23,711 bases of DNA, from IMG/VR virus record IMGVR_UViG_3300047480_000447, positions 1 to 23,711 of that record; one strand, written 5' to 3'. Below, piece by piece: positions 17,020 through 23,297 of the stretch. Positions within the stretch are counted from its first letter, which is position 1; each line of letters begins with the position of its first letter. A program made the position numbers and the translations under genes. Origin of the DNA: a virus. The notes below the pieces were generated by a model. That model was not told the origin of the DNA. It ran no database searches and was given only the letters and a program-made list of their open reading frames with translations.

Positions 17020-17031
17020 GAGGAAAAACCC

Positions 17032-17556
17032 ATGGCGATTATTCGACTTGGAGTTGCTACTCCTGCTGCCAACACTCCAGTACAACTTGCTGCTGTTCTT
17101 AATTCTCATTTAGCCTCAGTAGTTATTGCTAATAAGTCCAGCCAAGCAAGCCCTGTCTGTAAGGTAGATGTATACGTCGTACCTAGTGGAGCCTCTCAAG
17201 AATCTGACTACGCTTATATTGCTGCAAACTTAAGCGTTCCTGTTGGTTCTTCTTTTGAGACTTTTAGGTTTGCTTTGAATCCAAGCGATGCTATTTATGT
17301 TAAATCCAGCATTGCAGGTACGTCATTTTCTGCATATGGTTTGTTACAATCTGAAGATGTTGGTCCTGGAGATTTGCCCGTAGTGTTTAGAAATAAAACA
17401 ATTAATGGCATTAACAACAACATATTGTTGGAAAAAGGAACTACTGCTCAACGCCCTGTAAATGCTGAGGTTGGGTATGTTAGATTCAATACTGATTTTG
17501 ATGCTTTAGAAGTAAAGACTTCCACAACGTGGAAAACAATTACGGCGGTGGGATAG
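17032..17556 (+). CDS. Tail fibre protein, paralogue of the next gene's N-domain
   Basis: A 174-residue protein with a perfect AGGAGG at 17018-17023, so it is probably strongly translated. Residues 1-105 ([55 protein letters not shown]) align by eye with the N-terminus of the following protein. The C-terminal 60 residues ([39 protein letters not shown]) form a small module common at the ends of phage tail and fibre proteins. There is no collagen stem. It probably joins the same attachment structure as its neighbour, perhaps as a short spacer or alternative fibre. The exact role is unknown. Confidence 0.75.
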   Translation: MAIIRLGVATPAANTPVQLAAVLNSHLASVVIANKSSQASPVCKVDVYVVPSGASQESDYAYIAANLSVPVGSSFETFRFALNPSDAIYVKSSIAGTSFSAYGLLQSEDVGPGDLPVVFRNKTINGINNNILLEKGTTAQRPVNAEVGYVRFNTDFDALEVKTSTTWKTITAVG

Positions 17557-17557
17557 T

Positions 17558-18889
17558 ATGCCAGTAACACGACTTGGGGTGTCCAATCCTCCTGCTAATG
17601 AAATAACCACTCTTGTTTCTGTAAATAAAGGGTATGTTGCTTCTGTAATTATTGCTAACAAAGGCACTAATACTGCAACAACTTCTGTTTATGTAGTTCC
17701 AACTGGTGGAACATACACAGACCCTACAACCATCACTATTGTTAAAGACCTTGCTGTACAAACAGGACAGTCTTTTGAAACTTTTCGTTTTGCTTTAAAT
17801 ACTGGTGATTCAATCCAAGTAATTGGAAGTACCGCAAACTTTTCATATTCAGTAAATGCTGCATACGAGGTAGACGGTCGTCAGTACGTTACATACTCTG
17901 GAACTGCTCCATCTTTACCTCAAATTGGCGACCTGTGGATTAAGACTGATAACTCTGTTTGGTTTTGGAATGGCTCAATTTGGGTTGATTCCATTTCCGT
18001 CGGACCAACAGGGCCAACAGGACCTGCTGGTGCTCCATCAACAGTTACTGGTCCCACAGGGCCACAAGGTGCTGCAGGAACTCCAGGCGGACCTACTGGA
18101 CCAACTGGTGCACAAGGACCTACTGGACCAACTGGTGCAACTGGACCATCAGTAACAGGACCTACTGGACCACAAGGACCAACTGGTCCGTCAGGAGGAC
18201 CAACAGGACCTGCTGGTGATGCAGGACCTACAGGACCTACTGGCCCGACTGGTCCAATTGCTCTTGCACAACAAACCAGTGCTCCTACAAATACAGACGT
18301 TTTGTGGATTGATACAGATGAAACTGCTTATAACTCAACGGTTCAACCTTGGTTAAGAGCATCATTACACAATTCTGCGACCACACTTGATGTAGTCCCT
18401 AGAGATTTAATTAATAACGCTATTAGCATTACTACAAATATTGCATACTTTTCGTTCTTTACTCCAACAGAAGACTTAACTGTTTCAAACATATCTTTTG
18501 CTTCAGGCTCAACAGTTGCTTCTGGTGTTACTTTGGTTAGATTTGGACTTTATACTTTTGATGGCACAACAGCAACGTTAGTTGCTAGAACAAATAACGA
18601 TGCTTCAAGATTCACTGTTGCAAATACTATTTACACAGGAGCATTAGATTCGACTGGTGGTTACCCAACTTCTTACACTCTAACTGCTGGAACTAGATAC
18701 GCCGTTGGTGTTGTTGTGGTAGCAACTAGTACGCCTACTCTTGCTGCTGTAGGTCATGGAAATGCTTCAACCGCAATTCTTGCAGCATCTCCACGTATGG
18801 CTGGTTATGCTGGTTCTCAATCAGATTTGCCAACAACACGAAATGCGTTTAGTGGAATTACCCACAGATACTGGAGTAGATTGTCATAA
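17558..18889 (+). CDS. Collagen-like tail fibre with beta-rich tip
   Basis: A 443-residue modular fibre. Residues 1-105 ([37 protein letters not shown]) are paralogous to the upstream protein and probably form the shared attachment domain. Residues about 109-147 are the mini-module with [21 protein letters not shown] Gly-Pro-Thr collagen stem spans about 148-233. The C-terminal 210 residues form a beta-rich tip that begins [19 protein letters not shown] and ends [11 protein letters not shown] do not recognise its fold with certainty, though a jelly-roll is plausible. The ribosome binding site is weak (GGTGGGA just before the previous stop), so translation probably depends on coupling across the one-base gap. 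Receptor binding is inferred. Confidence 0.85.
   Translation: MPVTRLGVSNPPANEITTLVSVNKGYVASVIIANKGTNTATTSVYVVPTGGTYTDPTTITIVKDLAVQTGQSFETFRFALNTGDSIQVIGSTANFSYSVNAAYEVDGRQYVTYSGTAPSLPQIGDLWIKTDNSVWFWNGSIWVDSISVGPTGPTGPAGAPSTVTGPTGPQGAAGTPGGPTGPTGAQGPTGPTGATGPSVTGPTGPQGPTGPSGGPTGPAGDAGPTGPTGPTGPIALAQQTSAPTNTDVLWIDTDETAYNSTVQPWLRASLHNSATTLDVVPRDLINNAISITTNIAYFSFFTPTEDLTVSNISFASGSTVASGVTLVRFGLYTFDGTTATLVARTNNDASRFTVANTIYTGALDSTGGYPTSYTLTAGTRYAVGVVVVATSTPTLAAVGHGNASTAILAASPRMAGYAGSQSDLPTTRNAFSGITHRYWSRLS
18000..18260 (+). repeat. Collagen-like Gly-X-Y coding repeat
   Basis: About 85 codons of Gly-X-Y, mainly GPT and GAT, with PSTVTGPTG and PSVTGPTG interruptions and several GGPTG units. It is the stem of the fibre encoded at 17558-18889. 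Confidence 0.9.
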
Positions 18890-19698
18890 TGGCTACCTTA
18901 AAGTATTGGAATGGGTCTGCTTGGGTTGTTGCAACTCAAGGCGTTCAAGGACCACAAGGCGTTGCTGGTCCTACAGGACCAACTGGCCCTGCAGGTGGGC
19001 CAACAGGACCAACAGGCCCTGAAGGACCAACAGGTCCATCAGGTGGTCCTACTGGACCTACTGGTGCAGATGGACCAACTGGCCCAACAGGACCAATCGG
19101 TTCTGTAGGTGCAACAGGTGCACAAGGTCCAATAGGTGCAGATGGACCAACTGGCCCAATCGGACCAACAGGACCAACTGGTCCTATAGGACCAACAGGT
19201 GCTGCTTCTACTGTTACAGGACCAACTGGCCCTGCTTCAACTGTCCCAGGACCAACTGGACCAACTGGCCCTACAGGTGCACAAGGACCTGCAGGTGACA
19301 CTGGTTTAGCAGGTGCTGCTGTTATCACCCACATTGTTTCTGTTGCTTCAGTATTGGGAACAAACTATTACTTTATTGACGGTGTTCAAAATCCTGCATT
19401 AAAGTTTTTGCCAGGAATTACATACGTATTTGACGTATCAAATGACACTGTAGATGGTCATCCGTTCTACATATCAACAACTCAAGATAATCCTGCAACT
19501 GCTTTAGGTTCTTCAGCAGGAGTTACTTACACAGTTGGCACTAACACTTATAACACCTACACAGACTATGCAACAGCCTGGTCTGCAGGTGCAACTACTC
19601 GTAGAGTTCAAGTTGTAGTCAAATACGACTACCCAACAACGACTTACTACAACTGCAACATTCACTCTAACATGGGAAATTCAATAACAAAGTTATAA
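18889..19698 (+). CDS. Collagen-like fibre with cupredoxin-like metal-site tip
   Basis: A 269-residue fibre. It starts with a clipped mini-module ([15 protein letters not shown]), then a Gly-Pro-Thr stem (about residues 17-141), then a globular beta tip (about 142-269). The tip has the cupredoxin pattern seen in plastocyanin-like domains: a strand TYVFDVSN, then GHPFYIS with H191, and near the C-terminus [12 protein letters not shown] with C256, H259 and M262. These would be the His, Cys, His and Met ligands of a type 1 copper site, with C-X2-H-X2-M spacing. Metal binding is inferred from ligands only; the domain may simply be a stable structural tip. The start overlaps the previous stop (TAATG). 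Confidence 0.85.
   Translation: MATLKYWNGSAWVVATQGVQGPQGVAGPTGPTGPAGGPTGPTGPEGPTGPSGGPTGPTGADGPTGPTGPIGSVGATGAQGPIGADGPTGPIGPTGPTGPIGPTGAASTVTGPTGPASTVPGPTGPTGPTGAQGPAGDTGLAGAAVITHIVSVASVLGTNYYFIDGVQNPALKFLPGITYVFDVSNDTVDGHPFYISTTQDNPATALGSSAGVTYTVGTNTYNTYTDYATAWSAGATTRRVQVVVKYDYPTTTYYNCNIHSNMGNSITKL
18935..19310 (+). repeat. Collagen-like Gly-X-Y coding repeat
   Basis: About 125 codons of Gly-X-Y with GPT, GPI, GAD and GAQ triplets, and ASTVTGPTG and ASTVPGPTG interruptions. It forms the stem of the fibre encoded at 18889-19698. The long reverse-strand Pro/Val-rich frame here is only its complement. Confidence 0.9.
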
Positions 19699-19711
19699 CA
19701 ACGGAGCATAA

Positions 19712-20761
19712 ATGAAAATTGCGGTATACACCATCGCATTAAACGAAGAACAATTTGTAGAATCTTGGTATAACTCAGCAAAAGAATCAGACTATCTTCT
19801 TATTGCAGATACTGGCTCTACTGACGGTACTGTTGAAAAAGCCAAGTCTTTAGGCATTAACGTTATAACAGTTAATATAAAACCATGGCGTTTTGATGAT
19901 GCTCGTAACGCTTCTCTTGCTGCTATTCCCTTAGATATTGACTATTGCATTGCTTTGGATATGGATGAAGTTCTTGTTCCAGGGTGGAGGTCACACCTTG
20001 AATCTGTACCATCAACTGCTACAAGAATTCGTTATAAATACACATGGTCTTGGAATGAAGACGGTTCAGAAGGGTTAACTTACGGTGGAGATAAAATCCA
20101 CACACGTAAAGGCTATAGGTGGAAACATCCTGTACACGAAGTACTTACCACGTACACCATTGACGAAGTTCAATATTGGGCTGGACTCGAAATCCATCAT
20201 CACCCAGACAACACTAAATCTCGCAAACAATATTTCCCACTACTAGAACTGGCTACACAAGAAGACCCACACGATGACAGAAACGCTCATTACTTAGGTC
20301 GTGAGTATTACTACTGGGGCATGTGTGATAAAGCAAAAGCAGAACTACAGCGTCACCTTGCTCTCCCTAGAGCAACGTGGAACGTAGAACGTGCTGCATC
20401 CATGAGGTACATAGCAAAATGTTCTGAGGGCGATGAAAGACAAGAATGGCTGCATAAAGCCCACAACGAAGCACCTGACTCAAGAGAGCCTCTTGTTGAT
20501 TTAGCGGAGTACTACTACGAACAAAAAATGTGGACGGCTTGTCGTACCGCAGCACTAAAAGCATTAGACATTAAAGAAAAACCATTGCAGTATTTGAATG
20601 AGCCTAAATCGTGGGGCTCTTTCCCTTACGATATGGCAGCAATAGCCTCATACCACTTAGGTTTGAAGGAAGATGCCCTGAAGTTTGGCGTAGAAGCGTC
20701 TAACATAGACCCTAAAGACGAACGTCTAAAGAAGAACGTAGACTTCTATAAGGAGATGTAA
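19712..20761 (+). CDS. GT-A family glycosyltransferase (GT2-like) with helical-repeat C-terminus
   Basis: A 349-residue enzyme predicted to transfer sugar from a nucleotide-sugar donor. The N-terminal GT-A fold shows IALNEEQFVESW, ADTGSTDGT (32-40), FDDARNAS (61-68) and a DxD metal-binding motif DMD at 83-85, then the WKHPVHEVL segment usual in this GT2 subgroup. From about residue 190 the sequence is helical and TPR-like (HYLGREYYYWGMCDKAKAEL; DLAEYYYEQKMWTACRTAAL), possibly for protein-substrate binding. CGGAG at 19702-19706 is the ribosome binding site. Its place right after three collagen-like fibres suggests it may glycosylate virion proteins, particularly Thr in GPT triplets. Modifying host surface sugars is the alternative. 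Substrate and donor are unknown. Confidence 0.85.
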   Translation: MKIAVYTIALNEEQFVESWYNSAKESDYLLIADTGSTDGTVEKAKSLGINVITVNIKPWRFDDARNASLAAIPLDIDYCIALDMDEVLVPGWRSHLESVPSTATRIRYKYTWSWNEDGSEGLTYGGDKIHTRKGYRWKHPVHEVLTTYTIDEVQYWAGLEIHHHPDNTKSRKQYFPLLELATQEDPHDDRNAHYLGREYYYWGMCDKAKAELQRHLALPRATWNVERAASMRYIAKCSEGDERQEWLHKAHNEAPDSREPLVDLAEYYYEQKMWTACRTAALKALDIKEKPLQYLNEPKSWGSFPYDMAAIASYHLGLKEDALKFGVEASNIDPKDERLKKNVDFYKEM

Positions 20762-21372
20762 TGCGAGGAAGTAAACTCCAAGGACGCTTTAACCTCGATT
20801 ACGAGTCCAAGCGAATCTACGAGAGCATCAAAGAAGACCTTCAACACCCTGTAGGTGTAGACGTTGACTGGTTCCGTTGGTCAGAAGATTACATGACCGA
20901 TAACAGAATAGATATTGTTGATGACATTTACGATGTGTCTAGTTCTATAACAAATAAGGGCCGTCGTTGGGCTTTGCCTTTTAATATGCCATGCGTGACT
21001 GCTCAGTTAGTCCGAGGCAGCAATGAAATGAATGAACGCGGTTTCTACATCGTAGATACCCTAAGAATTGTGCTAAATGTTGGAGATGTTCAAAGACTTT
21101 TGCCTGACATTCTAGTAAACCCTGACAAACACATCAAAGACCGTATCCTATACAGAGGAAACGTCTTTACCCCAACTCGCGTTTTACCTCGTGGACACTT
21201 TGGGTACTACTGGTCAGTAGTAACAATTGATTGCACTGAGGTTAATGCTGATGAGTTGGTAAATGACCCACAGTTTAAGCAATACGCACTTAAAGCCACT
21301 AAAGACTGGATTGAGCCAGACGAGTTAGGCTATGGTGCAGGACAGTTCGGAATGGAAGGATACGGTAGGTAA
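20761..21372 (+). CDS. Putative neck or head-tail joining protein
   Basis: A 203-residue protein, translationally coupled to the glycosyltransferase by TAATG, with AAGGAG about five bases upstream. The core alternates strands and helices (RRWALPFNMPCVTAQLVRGS, ERGFYIVDTLRIVLNVGDV, then DRILYRGNVFTPTRVLPRGH and GYYWSVVTIDCTEVNADELV). This layout, with a beta-barrel-like middle and an NDPQF ending helix, resembles head-closure or tail-completion proteins in actinobacteriophages as I remember them. No catalytic motif is visible. A connector role fits its size and the late neck-type genes downstream, but the family assignment is tentative. Confidence 0.5.
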   Translation: MRGSKLQGRFNLDYESKRIYESIKEDLQHPVGVDVDWFRWSEDYMTDNRIDIVDDIYDVSSSITNKGRRWALPFNMPCVTAQLVRGSNEMNERGFYIVDTLRIVLNVGDVQRLLPDILVNPDKHIKDRILYRGNVFTPTRVLPRGHFGYYWSVVTIDCTEVNADELVNDPQFKQYALKATKDWIEPDELGYGAGQFGMEGYGR

Positions 21373-21373
21373 C

Positions 21374-21514
21374 ATGAACCAAGAACAATATGAAGCAGCA
21401 AAGGCTGTTCTTGAGGCAGAACTTGCAGAAGCCATAGATGAGCGTGAAAAAGAGCGTTTAACAAAAGCACTCGATGACATCGCTAAATTGGTTGTAACCG
21501 ATGCCTCTGAATAA
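21374..21514 (+). CDS. Small helical protein
   Basis: A 46-residue protein (MNQEQYEAAKAVLEAELAEA onward) predicted to be a single helical hairpin rich in Glu, Ala and Lys. I choose the ATG two bases after the previous stop, with a short AGG at 21367-21369; an ATG in the same frame at 21332 would overlap the neck gene by 41 bases and has no better site. Its end overlaps the next gene by 14 bases. It may be a chaperone or assembly partner of the neighbouring fibre, but that is a guess from position. Confidence 0.6.
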   Translation: MNQEQYEAAKAVLEAELAEAIDEREKERLTKALDDIAKLVVTDASE

Positions 21515-22109
21515 ACCACGTCGTGGTGATTTAGATTGGGACGTTACTCTCAACGCTTCACTTGATTATTTAGACACCAAACCAATGCCAACTGGTCCTA
21601 CGGGACCTGCTGGTGCAACAGGAGCAACTGGACCTGCTGGTGCAACAGGAGCAACTGGACCTGCTGGTGCAGCAGGAGCAACTGGACCAACAGGACCCGC
21701 TATGTCTTTTCCAAACCGTGTGTTGTATACACCAATTTGGTCTGGAACTGGGCTAACACAATCTTCTAACCTGGCTACAGGAAGTTACTTTGACTACGGT
21801 CAAATGGTGGTTGTTCAAATCACTGTTCCAATGACAAACGTTACTAACTTTGGTACTGGTGGATACTCAGTTACTCTTCCAAAACCATCTGCAGTTCATT
21901 CAGATGGTTGGGGTGGAACTATTCACGACACAAGCACAGGTAATTTTTACAGTTTAAAAGCACATTTAGAGGCGGAGTCAAACGTAGCCACTCTTTGGTA
22001 CATAAGTGGGGCAGGTCAAGACGAAACTTTTGACCACAACAGCCCGTTTAATCTTGATACTACTGACTTATTCCACATCAACTTTGTTTATAATGCGATT
22101 GTTTCCTAA
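21501..22109 (+). CDS. Short collagen-like fibre with beta tip
   Basis: A 202-residue fibre in three parts. Residues 1-29 are an attachment segment (MPLNKPRRGDLDWDVTLNAS) of a kind common at the start of phage collagen fibres. Residues about 30-67 are Gly-X-Y repeats, here richer in GAT and GPA than the larger fibres. Residues 69-202 are a beta-rich tip (VLYTPIWSGTGLTQ, DYGQMVVVQITVPMTNVTNF, GTGGYSVTLPKPSAV) resembling a module widespread in structural proteins of actinobacteriophages, from memory. The start lies inside the previous gene and lacks a clear ribosome binding site, so reinitiation is likely. It sits apart from the main fibre cluster, beyond the glycosyltransferase and neck gene. 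Confidence 0.8.
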   Translation: MPLNKPRRGDLDWDVTLNASLDYLDTKPMPTGPTGPAGATGATGPAGATGATGPAGAAGATGPTGPAMSFPNRVLYTPIWSGTGLTQSSNLATGSYFDYGQMVVVQITVPMTNVTNFGTGGYSVTLPKPSAVHSDGWGGTIHDTSTGNFYSLKAHLEAESNVATLWYISGAGQDETFDHNSPFNLDTTDLFHINFVYNAIVS

Positions 22110-22369
22110 TGGCAGAAAAAAAGAAACCTGTTAAATCAGAAAAGCCAGTAACTCTTGCAATTGGAGTTCCTGGTAAAAAGGCTCACGTTACTCACAAAGT
22201 ATCAAAAAATAAAAAAGGTGATGTTGTAGTTGAGCACACTAATGTTAAGTTAGGAAAGTACGACAAAATCAACTTAACAAAAAAGGCTGGTGCTAAAAGT
22301 ATTAGTCAAGGTGTAAAAGCAGTAAAGAACTACCACAAACAAACTCCGCATAGAAAGCAGGGTCGCTAA
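22109..22369 (+). CDS. Small Lys-rich protein, first of the microprotein chain
   Basis: An 86-residue strongly basic protein (MAEKKKPVKSEKPVTLAIGV; HTNVKLGKYDKINLTKKAGA), ending HRKQGR. It has a possible small beta core (residues 15-55: VTLAIG, KAHVTHKV, DVVVEHT) and a Lys-rich remainder. The start overlaps the fibre stop by one base (TAATG), with no independent ribosome binding site. Charge suggests nucleic-acid or capsid-interior binding. I do not recognise a family. Confidence 0.7.
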   Translation: MAEKKKPVKSEKPVTLAIGVPGKKAHVTHKVSKNKKGDVVVEHTNVKLGKYDKINLTKKAGAKSISQGVKAVKNYHKQTPHRKQGR

Positions 22370-22515
22370 TGGCAAAAACACTATCTAAGAATCCTTGCTG
22401 GGACGGGTACGTTCAAGTAGGTATGAAAAACAAAAATGGTAAGAAAGTTCCGAACTGTGTACCTGAAGGTTCTGGAAAAAAGAAAGTTGCCAAACCAAAG
22501 AAAGGTAAGAAATAA
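22369..22515 (+). CDS. 48-residue Lys-rich protein with NPCWDGYxxxG motif
   Basis: A short gene linked by TAATG to both neighbours. The protein begins MAKTLSKNPCWDGYVQVGMK and has NGKKVPNCVPEG, then a Lys-rich tail ending KPKKGKK. The CWDGY-(x)n-G-(x)n-KKVPNCVP pattern, with two cysteines (C10, C30), is one I recall from many small phage and phage-associated ORFs of unknown function. The two cysteines could pair or bind metal. The final Lys-Gly-Lys-Lys codons (AAAGGTAAGAAA) double as the next gene's ribosome binding site. Confidence 0.75.
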   Translation: MAKTLSKNPCWDGYVQVGMKNKNGKKVPNCVPEGSGKKKVAKPKKGKK

Positions 22516-22649
22516 TGTGTGCTACATGTGGCTGTATGCGTCCTAAGGACAAGCATGGCGAAAAGACTCTTGCTGCAGCAAACCGTAAGTTTGCAAAGAA
22601 AGACAAAGACAAGAAAGCCAAGTCCTCTAAAGCAAAGGGCAAAAAGTAA
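22515..22649 (+). CDS. 44-residue protein with HypB-like N-terminal CxxCxC
   Basis: The protein begins MCATCGCMRPKDKHGEKT and continues as a Lys/Ala-rich helix ending KAKGKK. Cysteines 2, 5 and 7 match the position and spacing of the N-terminal MCTTCGC of E. coli HypB, where Cys2, Cys5, Cys7 and the amino group form a high-affinity nickel site. A His at 14 is also close. No GTPase domain is present, so this is not HypB, only a shared motif. Nickel, zinc or another thiophilic metal is possible. The start is given by TAATG and AAAGG from the previous gene's tail. Short actinobacterial proteins with a similar start exist as far as I recall. Confidence 0.75.
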   Translation: MCATCGCMRPKDKHGEKTLAAANRKFAKKDKDKKAKSSKAKGKK

Positions 22650-22705
22650 TGGCATGTAAAGACAAGAACTGCAAGTGCACTTGCAAGGTATGCAAAGGAA
22701 AGTAA
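22649..22705 (+). CDS. 18-residue cysteine-rich microprotein
   Basis: The complete product is MACKDKNCKCTCKVCKGK: five Cys (3, 8, 10, 12, 15) and six Lys in 18 residues. The C-x-C-x-C-x2-C core is metallothionein-like in density. Start and stop are tightly placed: TAATG with the previous gene, whose tail codons AAAGGGCAAAAAG give a ribosome binding site, and a stop directly touching the next ATG in the same frame. Readthrough or reinitiation could link it to the next protein. It could be a metal-binding peptide or only a coupling element; its length makes either uncertain. Confidence 0.55.
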   Translation: MACKDKNCKCTCKVCKGK

Positions 22706-22993
22706 ATGTCTAAGACTCCTTCATTTATGAAGGGCAAATACACCAAGTCCAAAGACGAAAAAATGGATGCCCGTTTAACCAAAAAGGCTGGTCTTGATAA
22801 GGAACAGAAAGAAGAGTTCGAAAAGAAGGACAAAGCCCATGGTCTTAAAAAGAAGCCCAAGACCATCTCTGAAGACCGTAAGGTAGATACCAAAATCATC
22901 AAAGGTATTAAGGCTAAAGAGAAGCGTCATGAAGCCCGTGAGGGTAAGAAGGGCGAGAAAGCCGAAGAGAAGCGAGAGCGTAAAAAGAAGTAA
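22706..22993 (+). CDS. Highly charged Lys/Glu-rich protein
   Basis: A 95-residue protein (begins MSKTPSFMKGKYTKSKDEKM) composed largely of Lys, Glu, Asp and Arg, ending EKRERKKK. It is predicted to be helical or disordered with no hydrophobic core, signal peptide or Cys. AAAGGAAAG at 22693-22701, encoded by the preceding peptide's tail, is its ribosome binding site. It is the last gene before a strong terminator. A histone-like or capsid-internal DNA-binding role is conceivable from charge, but nothing specific is recognised. Confidence 0.75.
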   Translation: MSKTPSFMKGKYTKSKDEKMDARLTKKAGLDKEQKEEFEKKDKAHGLKKKPKTISEDRKVDTKIIKGIKAKEKRHEAREGKKGEKAEEKRERKKK

Positions 22994-23001
22994 AAGTTAA
23001 G

Positions 23002-23025
23002 GCCACCTTCGGGTGGCTTTTTCTT
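23002..23025 (+). terminator. Intrinsic terminator with UUCG tetraloop
   Basis: GCCACC at 23002-23007, loop TTCG, GGTGGC at 23012-23017, then TTTTTCTTT. C(UUCG)G is the ultra-stable tetraloop, and the T-run makes this a textbook Rho-independent terminator. It closes the microprotein operon, so genes from 23106 need a new promoter or readthrough; I could not find a convincing promoter in 23026-23105. Confidence 0.92.
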
Positions 23026-23105
23026 TATCCTTGCATTAGTGATGACCATGCGGGAATCACTGCTTTACTTGCTGATTATTTGCTACCTGTAAGGGGAACT
23101 GCGGT

Positions 23106-23297
23106 ATGTCTACACCATGGTATGAACAGATTACTGATATTCATAATGCCCATGAACGTGACGAATTCGTCAAAGGAATGTTTGGTCTAAGACCTCATAG
23201 TCAGCACACATTTATAGCGGGATTACTTGCTGGTTATCTAGGCACTAAGGCCCTCACCAAGACGATGAAGAAAAAGTCACGTTATGAAAACCGTTAA
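23106..23297 (+). CDS. Small protein with possible membrane segment
   Basis: A 63-residue protein. AAGGGG at 23091-23096 precedes the ATG by nine bases. The N-terminal half is polar (MSTPWYEQITDIHNAHERDE). Residues about 38-52 (TFIAGLLAGYLGTKAL) form a short Gly-spaced hydrophobic stretch, followed by a basic MKKKSRYENR tail, a layout suited to a small membrane-inserted or amphipathic helix. Its end overlaps the next gene by 14 bases. It is not similar to a holin that I can name; the function is unknown. Confidence 0.65.
   Translation: MSTPWYEQITDIHNAHERDEFVKGMFGLRPHSQHTFIAGLLAGYLGTKALTKTMKKKSRYENR

Noticed and set aside
18945-19334. 129-codon Pro/Val-rich frame on the minus strand
   Set aside because: It is the exact complement of Gly-Pro-Thr codons in the collagen stem; low-complexity antisense of a repeat stays open by composition. 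There is no ribosome binding site. The same applies to the reverse frames at 6969-7175 and 12213-12470.
22385-22902. Phe/Leu-rich minus-strand frames over the microprotein region
   Set aside because: They are complements of Lys codons (AAG/AAA read as CTT/TTT), which makes Phe/Leu-rich frames that look like membrane proteins. No initiation sites, and opposite to all other genes.
23038-23061. Inverted repeat AGTGAT / ATCACT with a 12-base spacer
   Set aside because: Six-base arms with this spacing are expected by chance, and there is no supporting promoter nearby.
23042-23092. 16-codon hydrophobic frame (MTMRESLLYLLIICYL) after the UUCG terminator
   Set aside because: No ribosome binding site precedes it, and it partly overlaps the likely ribosome binding site of the next gene. 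A short hydrophobic peptide is possible but unsupported.
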